Assembly: GCF_900258515.1 (NCBI RefSeq)
Contig: NZ_LT984884.1
Coordinates: 69,246-133,245 of the forward strand
DNA: 64,000 bases
Direction of reading: 5' to 3'
Source of the DNA: Lentibacillus sp. Marseille-P4043
Lineage (GTDB): Bacteria; Bacillota; Bacilli; Bacillales; Amphibacillaceae
Shown here one piece after another: positions 26,666 through 36,406 of this stretch. Under the pieces are notes generated by a model. The model was not told the DNA's origin. It saw nothing but the letters and a program-made list of their open reading frames with translations, and ran no database searches. Numbering within the stretch: the stretch's first letter is position 1; each line of letters begins with the position of its first letter. A program made the position numbers and the translations under genes.

Positions 26666-28162
26666 TTACTCCACATCGATTTGTGCGCGTTGAAGTTTTC
26701 CACTAAAATCAACATAGACAGCTTTCCACTCTGTAAACACGTCAAGTGCTGCTACGCCAGAATCGCGGTGCCCGTTTCCTGTACCTTTTGTTCCACCAAA
26801 CGGCAGATGAATTTCCGCGCCGGTTGTACCAGCGTTTACATAGATAATACCTGTATCAAGATCACGCTGTGCTTTAAACACACGATTCACATCAGCCGTA
26901 AAGATGGAGCTCGACAAGCCATATGTTACTCCATTATTCACTTCAATAGCTTCCTCAAAACTTTTAACAGGAATCAGGGAAACGACCGGGCCAAATATCT
27001 CCTCTTGTGCAATCCGCATATCCGCTGTTGCATCCGCAAACAATGTTGGAGCGAAATAATGCCCTTTGCTGTGATCACCTTCATCCATAACATAACCGCC
27101 AGCAAGCATTTTGGCTCCTTCACTTTTACCAATTTCGATGTAATGTTTAATCTTTTCAAGTCCCGCCTTATTAATAATTGGTCCAACTTTAATCGACTCA
27201 TCAAGTCCATTACCGATTGTTAATTTTTCCATTTCGACAAGTAACCGTTCCGCTAACCGTTCCTTTATCGACTCGTGTACAATGACACGACTACATGCTG
27301 TACAACGCTGTCCGCTTGTTCCAAAGGCACTCCATAGAATTCCTTCCACAGCTAAGTCTAAATCAGCATCATCCATGACAATCACAGCATTTTTTCCACC
27401 CATTTCAAGTGAAACCTTTTTCAATTGCTGGCCGCACTTGCCGGCAATATTCCGTCCAGTGTCATTTGATCCGGTAAACGAAATCACTCGGATATTATCA
27501 TGCTCAACCATCGCATCGCCAACTTCAGATCCAGAACCGAATACAACGTTCATAACCCCTTTTGGCAGCCCAGCCTCTTCCAAAATCTTCGCAAGCTCAA
27601 ATGCCATAATTGGTGTTTCAGTTGCTGGTTTCCAAACGACAGCATTCCCTGCTACGATTGCCGGAAAGGACTTCCATGTGGCAATGGCAATTGGAAAATT
27701 CCATGGTGTAATAATGCCAACAACCCCAACTGGAGAGCGCACACTCATCGCGAATTTATCCTTTAGCTCAGAAGGTGTTGTTTGACCGAATAAACGGCGT
27801 CCTTCTCCAGCCATATAAAAGGCCATATCTATTCCCTCTTGTACTTCTCCACGTGCTTCCTCGATGACTTTTCCATTTTCCATTGTTAGCAATTGCGATA
27901 ATTTCTCTTTCCGTTCTTTCATCAAATTACCAACGCGAAATAGCACCTCTGCACGTTGTGGTGCGGGTACTAAAGCCCACTCTTTTTGTGCCTGTTTAGC
28001 AGCTGAAACTGCATTATTTACGCTATCCTTATTTGATAATGGAACATGAACGACCGTTTCTCCTGTCGCTGGGTTAACCACTGGTGTTGTTTTGTTTGGT
28101 TCCAACCATTCCCCGTTAATAAAGTTCTTAAGGCTTTTTACTTCTAATAATGTTTCTGCCAT
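26666..28162 (-). CDS. Aldehyde dehydrogenase, probable aminoadipate-semialdehyde dehydrogenase
   Basis: A 498-residue NAD-linked aldehyde dehydrogenase. Catalytic Cys287 is in GTSGQRCTACSR, Glu253 in SLEMGG, with ITPWNFP and FTGSNDTGR in the cofactor site. The C-terminal VNAGTTGAEIHLPFGGTKGTG block is that of the semialdehyde/alpha-ketoglutarate-semialdehyde subgroup. AAAGGAGG precedes the ATG. Located directly upstream of lysine 6-dehydrogenase, it would oxidise aminoadipate semialdehyde to 2-aminoadipate. Other semialdehydes are possible. The ThDP-enzyme gene ends 38 bases upstream, so it is in the same operon. Confidence 0.85.
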   Translation of the reverse strand: MAETLLEVKSLKNFINGEWLEPNKTTPVVNPATGETVVHVPLSNKDSVNNAVSAAKQAQKEWALVPAPQRAEVLFRVGNLMKERKEKLSQLLTMENGKVIEEARGEVQEGIDMAFYMAGEGRRLFGQTTPSELKDKFAMSVRSPVGVVGIITPWNFPIAIATWKSFPAIVAGNAVVWKPATETPIMAFELAKILEEAGLPKGVMNVVFGSGSEVGDAMVEHDNIRVISFTGSNDTGRNIAGKCGQQLKKVSLEMGGKNAVIVMDDADLDLAVEGILWSAFGTSGQRCTACSRVIVHESIKERLAERLLVEMEKLTIGNGLDESIKVGPIINKAGLEKIKHYIEIGKSEGAKMLAGGYVMDEGDHSKGHYFAPTLFADATADMRIAQEEIFGPVVSLIPVKSFEEAIEVNNGVTYGLSSSIFTADVNRVFKAQRDLDTGIIYVNAGTTGAEIHLPFGGTKGTGNGHRDSGVAALDVFTEWKAVYVDFSGKLQRAQIDVE

Positions 28163-28207
28163 GAAAATTACCTCCTTTGATTATTTCTATTTAAAGTTTT
28201 TAACCCA

Positions 28208-29881
28208 CTACTTTTTAGAACGCTCACGTATCTCTTTAATCGTTGATGATACGGAGATTTGTTCTTTACTGGTGATAATTTCAATTACAGTTGGCTTATT
28301 ATTTTGCAATGCATGATCTAGAACTTCTGAAAATTCATCCAGTGTGTTCGTTGTAAACCCTTCAGCTCCAATACTTTTAGCCAAATCTGCAAAGGATACA
28401 TGACCCAAATCAGTTGCCATTACTTTTTCCGGGTAATGCATTTCCTGGTGCATGCGGATCGTTCCATACATATTATTATTAAACACGAGACTTATGACCG
28501 GAATGTTATATCGGACCGCAGTTTCCAATTCCTGAACTGTCATCATGAAGCCGCCATCACCTGACAGGGAGACAACCTGTTTATTTGGAAAAGCAAGTTT
28601 CGCGCCAAGTGCTGCTGGCATTCCATATCCCATCGCTCCTGACGTTGGGCCAACATACGTATGTTTCTCCGTAAATGGATAAAACGCGTGAAGCCATCCG
28701 GCGAAATTGCCTGCATCATTTGTGAGAAGTGCGTGTTTAGGCAATTTATCTTTTAGCAACACCATAATTTGTTTATTGATCACATCTTCATCCGTTGCCG
28801 TTAACTGGCTAATCGATTCATAAGCCATGCGCCGCTCCTCAGTCCAAGTTTTCCAAGACGGGTTTACCATTAGAGACACCATACGTTTCAGTGCTTCCTG
28901 AAGATCCGCAACAATCCCAAGGTCCGGTGCATACACTTTTCCAATCGTGGCATCATCAATATCGATATGAATTAGTTTTTTACTTCCACGCAGAATTTGA
29001 TAATCCTGCGTAGTAACTTCTGATAGGCGTGTGCCGAGTGCCAATATCACATCAGCCTCTGCAACGGTCTGCAGGACTTTTTTATTCGTTCCAAGTCCAA
29101 GATGCCCAACATATAATGGATGGTCATTCGGAAAAGCATCATGCCTGCGAAATGCTGCGGCAACTGGTATTTGGTATTTCTCAGCAAACTCCTGTAGTGT
29201 TTCTTCAGCCTGCGAACTTTTAACACCACCACCGGCAATAATTAATGGATGGCGTGCACCCTGTAAAAGTTGATCCATTCTGCCAATTTCATCATCTGAA
29301 GGCGCTGGTTTTGGCTTTGTTATCCCCGGACCAAACGTCATATTGGCAGCTGTTGGCAAAACATCTTCTGGCAATGAAACAATGACAGGTCCAGGCCTTC
29401 CAGTTTGGGCGATGCGGAATGCTCGTTGCACAATCTCTGGCATTCGTTCAGGATCTTTTATCTCAACTGCCCATTTAGCAATAGGTTGGAAATAACGATC
29501 TAAATCAACTTCCTGAAATCCTTCCCTCCCCCTGAACTTGCTATGTACCTGCCCTAAGAATACAACCATTGGAGTTGAATCTTGGTAGGCGGTATGAACA
29601 CCTATGGAAAGATTTGCAGCTCCGACTCCCCTTGTTGCCAGTACCACACCAGGTTTTAACGCAGACTTTGCATAGCCTTCTGCCATAAAGGCTGCACCAC
29701 TTTCATGTCTTGTAGAAATAACACTAATAGATGCCTCATCATACAACGCATCTAAAACAGGTAAATAACTTTCCCCTGGAACACAAAAGACGTTGGTAAT
29801 GCCTTCGATCTTCATACATTCCACAATGGCCTGAGCACCTGTTAGCTTTTGGACCCTTTGTGGACTAAATTCTGTATTCAC
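28208..29881 (-). CDS. ThDP-dependent enzyme (acetolactate-synthase fold), possible 2-oxoadipate decarboxylase
   Basis: A 557-residue thiamine-diphosphate protein with PYR, central and PP domains. The catalytic Glu is Glu60 in RHESGAAFMAEGYAK; the ThDP/Mg motif starts at Gly441-Asp442-Gly443 and ends in NNNMYGTI. It resembles acetolactate synthase/benzoylformate decarboxylase-type proteins annotated only generally. It begins with GTG whose first base is the last base of the upstream aminotransferase stop (TAGTG), with AGGGGGTGAT upstream, so translation is coupled. In context it would decarboxylate 2-oxoadipate to glutarate semialdehyde; this is inference, and biosynthetic acetolactate synthase is unlikely here. 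Confidence 0.8.
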   Translation of the reverse strand: MNTEFSPQRVQKLTGAQAIVECMKIEGITNVFCVPGESYLPVLDALYDEASISVISTRHESGAAFMAEGYAKSALKPGVVLATRGVGAANLSIGVHTAYQDSTPMVVFLGQVHSKFRGREGFQEVDLDRYFQPIAKWAVEIKDPERMPEIVQRAFRIAQTGRPGPVIVSLPEDVLPTAANMTFGPGITKPKPAPSDDEIGRMDQLLQGARHPLIIAGGGVKSSQAEETLQEFAEKYQIPVAAAFRRHDAFPNDHPLYVGHLGLGTNKKVLQTVAEADVILALGTRLSEVTTQDYQILRGSKKLIHIDIDDATIGKVYAPDLGIVADLQEALKRMVSLMVNPSWKTWTEERRMAYESISQLTATDEDVINKQIMVLLKDKLPKHALLTNDAGNFAGWLHAFYPFTEKHTYVGPTSGAMGYGMPAALGAKLAFPNKQVVSLSGDGGFMMTVQELETAVRYNIPVISLVFNNNMYGTIRMHQEMHYPEKVMATDLGHVSFADLAKSIGAEGFTTNTLDEFSEVLDHALQNNKPTVIEIITSKEQISVSSTIKEIRERSKK

Positions 29882-31062
29882 TATTCGATCACCCCCTGTA
29901 AATCCAGCGCCTCTATTCTTCTCACCACTTCCTCCAAACGTTCTGTTGACACAGATAAAGCGATCCGAATAAACCCTTCCCCTGAAGGTCCAAAAGCTGT
30001 ACCCGGTGTCACAATCACGCCCGCTTCATCAAGCATCTTGTTTGCAAAACCAACAGATGTAAATCCATTCGGTACATGCGCCCACAGGAAAATGGATCCT
30101 TTAGGCTTTTCCGCATATATCCCTGCTTTTTTTAACGCAGCATATAATTTTTCCATGCGCAGTTCATATGTTTTATTATTTGCTGCAACTGCTGATAAAT
30201 CACTTTTCAATGCAGTTGCAGCAGCCTTTTGAATTGGGAGGAACTGGGATGTGTCAAGATTACTTTTCAAGGTTGCTAATGCTTGAACAATCGTCTCATT
30301 TCCGACAATATAACCTATCCGCCATCCAGTCATACTGAAACTCTTTGACAATGAACCAAATTCAACAGCCCACTCTTTAGCATTGGGCACTTGCATCACA
30401 CTTGGAGCTTTATACCCTCCAAATGTGACCAAATCATAGGCTGCATCATGCGCGAGTAACACATTGTTTTCCCGGGAAAATGCAACCGCTTCCAAAAATG
30501 TATCTAAATGAATGGTTGCTGCTGTTGGATTACTTGGATAGTTTAACAGCATTAACTTTGCACGTTTTTTGTCAGCAGCCGATAAGTGATCAAATAGAGG
30601 TACATATCCATTTTTGGTATCAAGTGGCAACCGGACACTTTCTCCACCAGCTAAGTGAACGCTAGTACGATAGACCGGATAACCAGGATCTGGAACCAAT
30701 ACAGCTTCGCCAGGATTGATAACGGCTTGAATCAGATTCGCAATCCCCTCTTTTGAACCGATCAATGCCAATATTTCTGTGTCTGGGTCTAAATCAACCC
30801 CATAGTGCCTTTGATAAAATTCCGCCACTGCCTCCTTAAATTCTTGGCTGCCACTATATGGCGAGTAGCGATGGTTAGCTGGATCTTTCGCTTCTTTAGC
30901 AAGCTTCTCAATTACAAACTTAGGTGTTGGTAAGTCTGGTGCACCAATTCCTAAATCAATCACATCAACTCCCTTTGCCAAGAGCTCCGTTTTCCTTTTC
31001 TGAAATTCAGCAAATAGATATGGTGGTAAATCTTTCACTTTGTCAGAAACAAACGACATCAT
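29881..31062 (-). CDS. Class I/II PLP aminotransferase, possible 2-aminoadipate aminotransferase
   Basis: A 393-residue fold-type I aminotransferase. PLP Lys240 lies in SLSKSFSMTGWRIG; NYPSNPT (174-180), HDAAYD and the final Arg in FIRIALSVS are conserved. It belongs to the DapL/YugH-like branch, common for broad aminotransferases. AGGAGG precedes two adjacent ATGs (31062 and 31059); the second is better spaced. It is translationally coupled to the ThDP enzyme. Next to lysine 6-dehydrogenase the obvious substrate is 2-aminoadipate giving 2-oxoadipate, but sequence alone does not fix specificity. Confidence 0.83.
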   Translation of the reverse strand: MMSFVSDKVKDLPPYLFAEFQKRKTELLAKGVDVIDLGIGAPDLPTPKFVIEKLAKEAKDPANHRYSPYSGSQEFKEAVAEFYQRHYGVDLDPDTEILALIGSKEGIANLIQAVINPGEAVLVPDPGYPVYRTSVHLAGGESVRLPLDTKNGYVPLFDHLSAADKKRAKLMLLNYPSNPTAATIHLDTFLEAVAFSRENNVLLAHDAAYDLVTFGGYKAPSVMQVPNAKEWAVEFGSLSKSFSMTGWRIGYIVGNETIVQALATLKSNLDTSQFLPIQKAAATALKSDLSAVAANNKTYELRMEKLYAALKKAGIYAEKPKGSIFLWAHVPNGFTSVGFANKMLDEAGVIVTPGTAFGPSGEGFIRIALSVSTERLEEVVRRIEALDLQGVIE

Positions 31063-31180
31063 CCGTCCTCCTATTTCATTAATTGAAACGGCATTTCATA
31101 TAATTCTGATACTAGTGTAAATCAACTTTTTAAAATTTGCAACAGTTGATAATTAACAGAAAATAAATCATACTAAAATC

Positions 31181-32761
31181 CTATTGCGCAATTGTTTCAT
31201 CCACTGTTTCCACGTTATCAAGCCTTTTAGCAAAAAGGAAAAACAAAACTAATCCAATGATAACGGCTAACAGTCCAATCCATACATTACCAAATATTCC
31301 TAAGACAATATACCCTATACCAGCAATCCCAGCTGCTACTAACGCATATGGAATCTGGGTTGTTACATGATCAATATGATGACAGCTAGAGCCCGCTGAT
31401 GAGAGAATGGTCGTATCCGAAATTGGTGAACAGTGATCACCAAATACTGCACCAGCTAATACAGCCGCTAACATTGGCAAGATAAGTGACACGTCTGCTA
31501 CAGCAGCAATCTCACCGGCAATTGGCAATAAAATTCCAAATGATCCCCATGAAGTCCCCGTTGAAAAAGCAATGAAACCAGCAATAATAAACATGATGAA
31601 TGGTAAGAACATCAAGCTAATATTGGCATTATCCACAACTCCTGCCAAATATTCACCTGTACCTAGTTCACCAATTAAAAAGACAATTGCCCAGGCAAAA
31701 ATTAAAATAGTAAAGCCGGGAAGCATCGACTTTATGCCTTCAAACAACCCAATTCCAAAATGTTTCGGCGTTAATTTCCCATTAAAAATATGATTTAAAA
31801 ACAAGGTGAATGTGACAGCTAGACCGATTAAGCCACCATAGAGCAATGCCACTGATACATCAGCACTACCAAAAATGTTAATCAGTGTTTTATCACCCTC
31901 TACAGCACCACGCCCGTTTAAATAGATGGCGACAAGGGTTGCGACAAATAGAACGGCGATTGGTACAACGAGATCTCTAATTTTCCCCGAATCACTTGTT
32001 GGTAGGTTCGATTCTGTGTCCACTGCCTCTTTATTCGCTGGATCTAACACTTCTCCCGTTTGAATTGCCCTTTCTTCATGAAGCTTCATTGGTCCAAAAT
32101 CTACTTGACGGATGGCGATTATCAAAACAACCCCTAATGCTGACCATACATAAAAATTCATCGGAATAATTTGCAAAAATGCACCAAATGCCGTATGTCC
32201 TGTCACACTTTGTGCCGCAAAAACGGTTCCGAGTATCCCAATAATGTAAGCCCCCCAGCTTGACACAGGTGCAATCACACAAATTGGTGCAGAAGTGGAG
32301 TCAACAATATAAGCCAATTTCGTACGTGAAATACGATGCTTATCTGTGACAGGCCTTGCTACCTGCCCAACTGTTAAACTATTGAAATAATCATCTACAA
32401 AAACAATTACCCCGAGAACCATGGTCATGATTTGTGCACCGGCCCTTGTTTTAACACGGCGGATCATCCAATCACCAAACGCCTTCGTTCCACCCATTAT
32501 GCTAACAAAGGCGGTTAGAACACCAAGCATCAATACAAATAACAGAATATAAACATTCCACGTATTCACTGCTCCCCCATCGACAAATACACCTTTAAAC
32601 GCTTCCCATACTAAACCAAGTGATTCTCCCACATGAAAACTGCCAATAAAAAAAGCTGACGCAACAATCCCGACACCAAGTGATAACAATACCCGCTTCG
32701 TGAGCAGCACCATGATAATCGCGAGTATTGGTGGAACTAACGACCAAATCGTGTTCTCCAT
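31181..32761 (-). CDS. NhaC-family Na+/H+ antiporter-like carrier, possible lysine transporter
   Basis: A 526-residue membrane carrier of the NhaC family with about 12 segments. GVIVFVDDYFNSLTVGQVARPVTDK and VFGDHCSPISDTTILSSAGS are the paired family signatures (each given only in outline here). Some NhaC members (LysW) were predicted as lysine permeases from lysine-riboswitch regulation; here no lysine riboswitch is seen, but the gene heads a probable lysine-catabolic operon. GGGAGG precedes the ATG at good spacing. A sodium/proton antiporter or malate/lactate-type exchanger is the alternative. Confidence 0.8.
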   Translation of the reverse strand: MENTIWSLVPPILAIIMVLLTKRVLLSLGVGIVASAFFIGSFHVGESLGLVWEAFKGVFVDGGAVNTWNVYILLFVLMLGVLTAFVSIMGGTKAFGDWMIRRVKTRAGAQIMTMVLGVIVFVDDYFNSLTVGQVARPVTDKHRISRTKLAYIVDSTSAPICVIAPVSSWGAYIIGILGTVFAAQSVTGHTAFGAFLQIIPMNFYVWSALGVVLIIAIRQVDFGPMKLHEERAIQTGEVLDPANKEAVDTESNLPTSDSGKIRDLVVPIAVLFVATLVAIYLNGRGAVEGDKTLINIFGSADVSVALLYGGLIGLAVTFTLFLNHIFNGKLTPKHFGIGLFEGIKSMLPGFTILIFAWAIVFLIGELGTGEYLAGVVDNANISLMFLPFIMFIIAGFIAFSTGTSWGSFGILLPIAGEIAAVADVSLILPMLAAVLAGAVFGDHCSPISDTTILSSAGSSCHHIDHVTTQIPYALVAAGIAGIGYIVLGIFGNVWIGLLAVIIGLVLFFLFAKRLDNVETVDETIAQ

Positions 32762-32826
32762 GGGTCAACCTCCCTATTTTTATTCCCACTTAAAAATGGG
32801 ATCCAACGAACACACCACCCCCTTTA

Positions 32827-32840
32827 TGTAAGTGCTTACA
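32827..32840. promoter_or_regulatory. Candidate cre (CcpA) site
   Basis: TGTAAGTGCTTACA is a perfect palindrome and fits the cre pattern except for TG instead of the central CG. It lies 66 bases upstream of the NhaC-family gene, in the divergent region shared with kynU, so carbon control of both amino-acid catabolic operons is possible. Confidence 0.5.
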
Positions 32841-33002
32841 TTTTAAGCTATTCCCTGTATTCTATACTTAATCACATAATCCTCTTTTAATACGGAATAT
32901 TTTTTATATTTTTTCAATATTTGTGTTTTTGACACAAGCTGAGTCGCGCTTTATAGTTTAATTAGTTGGAATATTTAGCAAGGAAAAAATGGGGTGTAGT
33001 AA

Positions 33003-34274
33003 ATGAATACGAAAAAAAGTTATGCACAGTATCTCGATCAACAAGATGTGTTAAAGGATTTTCGCAATGAGTTTTATGTTTCCAATCAGACAATTTATTT
33101 CGACGGAAACTCATTAGGGCTTCTTTCAAAGCGTGCTGAACAGACAGTCGAATGGTTAATGGAGTCATGGAAAAAGTATGCAATTAATGGGTGGACAGAG
33201 GGAAGTCATCCATGGTTTTATTTATCAGAAACACTAGGGGAACAAATGGCACCGCTTGTTGGAGCAGATCCAGAAGAAGTTATCGTCACGGGCTCTACCA
33301 CAACCAACCTGCATCAGCTCGTTGCTAGTTTTTATCAACCTAGTGGAAGACGGACGAAAATTCTAGCGGATGAACTGAACTTCCCATCTGATATTTATGC
33401 TTTGAAGAGTCAGTTACATTTAAAAGGTTATGATTCTAGCAACCATTTCATTCAGGTACAAAGCAAAGATGGCAATACTTTAAATACAAACGACATTATC
33501 GCTAACATGACCGATGATGTTGCGCTAATTGTGCTTCCTGGCGTGCTTTATCGTAGCGGCCAAATTTTAGATATGAAAACCATAACGAGGGAAGCACATA
33601 AACGGGGAATTTTAATCGGCTTTGATTTGTGCCATTCGATCGGCTCGATTCCCCACCAGTTATCGGACTGGGGTGTTGATTTTGCCTTTTGGTGTACATA
33701 TAAACATTTAAATGGCGGACCTGGCAGTGTTGCTGGACTTTACGTAAATAAGCGGCACTTTGGAAAAGATCCTGGCCTTGCTGGTTGGTTCAGTTCGAAT
33801 AAAGAAAAGCAATTTGACATGGAACATACGCTAACACCCGCTGAACATGCTGGCGCCTATCAAATTGGTACACCACACGTATTAAGTACCGCTCCATTAC
33901 TTGGTGCACTAGATTTGTTTCAGGAAGCAGGCATAAAGCGGATACGAGAAAAGTCACTACGTTTAACCAACTACTTCATGGAATTAATTGAAAACAAATT
34001 GGCAGGGTATGGCTTTACCATCACAAATCCAAAAGATGATGCGACACGTGGTGGGCATATCTTTTTAGAACACAAGGAAGCAGCCAGAATTTGCAAGGCA
34101 CTAAAAGCAGATGGTGTTATTCCTGATTTCCGTATGCCAAATGGGATTCGCCTTGCCCCTGTTGCACTATATAACACGTTTGAAGAAGTTTGGAAAACAG
34201 TCCAGATACTCCAAACAATTATGAAAGAAGAGCGCTTTAAGAAATATGAAAATTTAAGAGGTGTTATTGCATAA
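33003..34274 (+). CDS. kynU: Kynureninase
   Basis: A 423-residue PLP enzyme splitting kynurenine into anthranilate and alanine. PLP Lys234 is in [23 protein letters not shown] (32-42), [19 protein letters not shown] and [10 protein letters not shown] are family motifs. The ribosome site GGGGTG is modest. Stop and the kynB start overlap by one base (TAATG). First gene of kynUBA, which degrades tryptophan to anthranilate in the cytoplasm. Confidence 0.93.
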   Translation: MNTKKSYAQYLDQQDVLKDFRNEFYVSNQTIYFDGNSLGLLSKRAEQTVEWLMESWKKYAINGWTEGSHPWFYLSETLGEQMAPLVGADPEEVIVTGSTTTNLHQLVASFYQPSGRRTKILADELNFPSDIYALKSQLHLKGYDSSNHFIQVQSKDGNTLNTNDIIANMTDDVALIVLPGVLYRSGQILDMKTITREAHKRGILIGFDLCHSIGSIPHQLSDWGVDFAFWCTYKHLNGGPGSVAGLYVNKRHFGKDPGLAGWFSSNKEKQFDMEHTLTPAEHAGAYQIGTPHVLSTAPLLGALDLFQEAGIKRIREKSLRLTNYFMELIENKLAGYGFTITNPKDDATRGGHIFLEHKEAARICKALKADGVIPDFRMPNGIRLAPVALYNTFEEVWKTVQILQTIMKEERFKKYENLRGVIA

Positions 34275-34903
34275 TGACAAATTGGATGGATATTTCACAG
34301 CCTTTAACTAAACAAATCGCGCATTGGCCTGGCGACACCCCTTTCTCCTATGATTTAACGTACTCGAAAACAGAGACAGGATCTGTAAATATTGGCCAAA
34401 TCACGACCAGTGTTCACACAGGTACACATATCGATGCCCCCTATCACTTTGATGATAACGGTACGACTGTCGACCAATTGGATGTAAACCTATATGTTGG
34501 AAAAGCTGTCGTGCTTGATGTGAGTCATGTCGATACCATAACACCAGAAGTGTTGCAGACTTATGAATGGGATGATGGGATAACGCGTGTATTACTAAAA
34601 ACAAATCTGTCAAATAACCCAGCCCGTTTTCCAGAAAGCATGCCCGCTTTAGACCCAGAAATAGCAATTTTTTTACATGAAAAAGGGGTGAAATTGCTTG
34701 GCGTTGATATGCCTTCTGTTGATGCACCGGACAGCAAGGAATTGGATACACATCATGCATTACATAAAAACGGCGTTCACATTTTAGAAAATATCATGTT
34801 AGACAATGTGACACCTGGAATTTATGAGCTAATTGCGCTGCCGCTCGCTATTCATGGTGCAGATGGCAGTCCGGTCAGAGCCGTCATCAAGCCGGTTGAA
34901 TAA
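34274..34903 (+). CDS. kynB: Kynurenine formamidase (arylformamidase)
   Basis: A 209-residue metal-dependent cyclase-fold hydrolase converting N-formylkynurenine to kynurenine and formate. The metal/catalytic motif HTGTHIDAPYHF is at 48-59 (His48, His52, Asp54), with DISQPLTK at the start, LGVDMPSVDAPDS near 138 and HGADGSPVRAV at the end. Translationally coupled to kynU by a one-base overlap. It fits the KynB family length. Confidence 0.93.
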   Translation: MTNWMDISQPLTKQIAHWPGDTPFSYDLTYSKTETGSVNIGQITTSVHTGTHIDAPYHFDDNGTTVDQLDVNLYVGKAVVLDVSHVDTITPEVLQTYEWDDGITRVLLKTNLSNNPARFPESMPALDPEIAIFLHEKGVKLLGVDMPSVDAPDSKELDTHHALHKNGVHILENIMLDNVTPGIYELIALPLAIHGADGSPVRAVIKPVE

Positions 34904-34945
34904 GGGTTGGTTAAATGAGGACACCATTAAAAAGGAGACGATAGC

Positions 34946-35788
34946 ATGACAGATTCTGCTAATACGTTTAAATCAGAGAAAAACATTCATACTGATTTTC
35001 AAGAAAAAATGACATATGGTGATTATTTACAGCTTGATACATTGTTATCCAGTCAAAAACGATTATCCGACCATCATGATGAAATGCTGTTCATTATTAT
35101 TCACCATGTAAGTGAACTTTGGCTAAAATTAATTATCCACGAAATAAAGGGAGCCATTCAAATGATTGAACAGGATGAGCTACAGTCATCATTTAAAATG
35201 CTTTCCCGCGTTTCTAAAACTCAAACGCAAATCATTCAAGCCTGGGATGTCTTATCAACCCTAACACCGGCAGAATATATGGAATTTCGAGATTCGTTAG
35301 GTAATGCATCCGGTTTCCAATCCTATCAATATCGTTTAGTTGAATTTGTACTCGGCTATAAAACGCCCTACATTATGAAAATTTATAAAAAGGATCCGGA
35401 GGTATATGCCATCTTGGAAGAAGCTTACACGAAACCGGGACTATATGATGTCGCCATCCAAGCACTAGCTCGTAATGGTTTTCCAATCAACGACACCGTA
35501 CTAAATCGTGATTTTTCCAAAACCTATCAAAGGGATGCGTCAGTCGAAAATGCGTGGCTCCGAGTATATCAAGATGTCGACTCTCACTGGGAGCTATACC
35601 AGTTAGCCGAGAAGCTCGTTGATATTGAAGACTGGTTTCAACAATGGCGCTTCCGTCATATGAAAACAGTCGAGCGAATCATTGGGCATAAAAAAGGCAC
35701 CGGTGGATCGTCTGGTGTTGGTTATTTGAAAAAGGTGTTGGACCATTATTTCTTCCCTGAATTATGGGAGATTCGAACGAAAATATAA
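34946..35788 (+). CDS. kynA: Tryptophan 2,3-dioxygenase
   Basis: A 280-residue heme enzyme that opens the tryptophan indole ring to N-formylkynurenine, the first step of the pathway encoded by this operon. Family blocks: [20 protein letters not shown] (about 23-42), [31 protein letters not shown] (residues about 130-145) and the C-terminal [26 protein letters not shown] precedes the ATG. Last gene of kynUBA; a terminator follows. Confidence 0.94.
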   Translation: MTDSANTFKSEKNIHTDFQEKMTYGDYLQLDTLLSSQKRLSDHHDEMLFIIIHHVSELWLKLIIHEIKGAIQMIEQDELQSSFKMLSRVSKTQTQIIQAWDVLSTLTPAEYMEFRDSLGNASGFQSYQYRLVEFVLGYKTPYIMKIYKKDPEVYAILEEAYTKPGLYDVAIQALARNGFPINDTVLNRDFSKTYQRDASVENAWLRVYQDVDSHWELYQLAEKLVDIEDWFQQWRFRHMKTVERIIGHKKGTGGSSGVGYLKKVLDHYFFPELWEIRTKI

Positions 35789-35798
35789 TGTACCCTTT

Positions 35799-35835
35799 TG
35801 CGCTGTACCGATTTTGTGCGGTACAGCCTTTTGCT
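35799..35835 (+). terminator. Terminator of the kynUBA operon
   Basis: GCTGTACC-N10-GGTACAGC hairpin followed by CTTTTGC. The T-run is short, but position and stem are good. Degenerate 21-bp units begin at once after it. Confidence 0.7.
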
Positions 35836-35837
35836 GG

Positions 35838-36327
35838 GCGCGCGTGACTATTTGGCCGAAATGCGCCACTTTCACGGGGGGATGTGCGTTCGTTCGGCGA
35901 CTTTTCGCTTTTGTCCGGCGACTTTCCGCTTCCGTCCGGCGACTTTCCGCTTCCGTCCGGCGACTTTTCGCTTTCTTTCGGCGACTTTCCGCTTTCTTCC
36001 GGCGACTTTCGGCGTTCGTCCGGCGACTTTTCGCTTCCGTCCGGCGACTTTCCGCTTCCGTCCGGCGACTTTCCGCTTCCGTCCGGCGACTTTTCGCTTT
36101 TGTCCGGCGACTTTCCGCTTTTGTCCGGCGACTTTCGGCGTTCGTCCGGCGACTTTCCGCTTCCGTCCGGCGACTTTCGGCGTTCGTCCGGCGACTTTCC
36201 GCTTTCTTCCGGCGACTTTTCGCTTTTGTCCGGCGACTTTCCACCGGGCGTGCGCGGACTTCCTAGCTGAAGTGCGCGACTTTTCGACCAACGTGTACAA
36301 CTTTTGGCCTAGGATGCGCATAAATTG
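35838..36327. repeat. Array D: 17 family-1 units flanked by decayed family-2 units
   Basis: Units of GGCGACTTTCCGCTTCCGTCC start at 35896 and repeat every 21 bp without slip to 36232 (17 units). On both sides lie decayed family-2 units: GCGCGTGACTATTTGGCCG (about 35838-35860) and GTGCGCGACTTTTCGACC (about 36272-36290), then CTTTTGGCC (36302-36310). The two families therefore share a phase and one locus. It follows the kyn terminator. Long frames on both strands here (SRRTKAE, RRLFAFV, KVAGRKR repeats) are not genes. Confidence 0.94.
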
Positions 36328-36406
36328 ATTCCCACTTCCACTTGCGCTTGTACAGCAAATAGTGGTATTTTTAATGTTAAACCATTGCAAATAAGGGAGG
36401 CATAGT

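Noticed and set aside
28208..29881. Biosynthetic acetolactate synthase (ilvB)
   Set aside because: No ilvN/ilvC neighbours; the gene is translationally coupled to a catabolic aminotransferase next to lysine 6-dehydrogenase.
32762..33002. Lysine riboswitch (L-box) upstream of the NhaC-family gene
   Set aside because: The region is short, AT-rich and lacks the conserved L-box segments.
35762..36390. Arginine-rich or aromatic-rich repeat proteins across array D
   Set aside because: Same artefact of a 21-bp period; they overlap the kyn terminator and decay at array edges.
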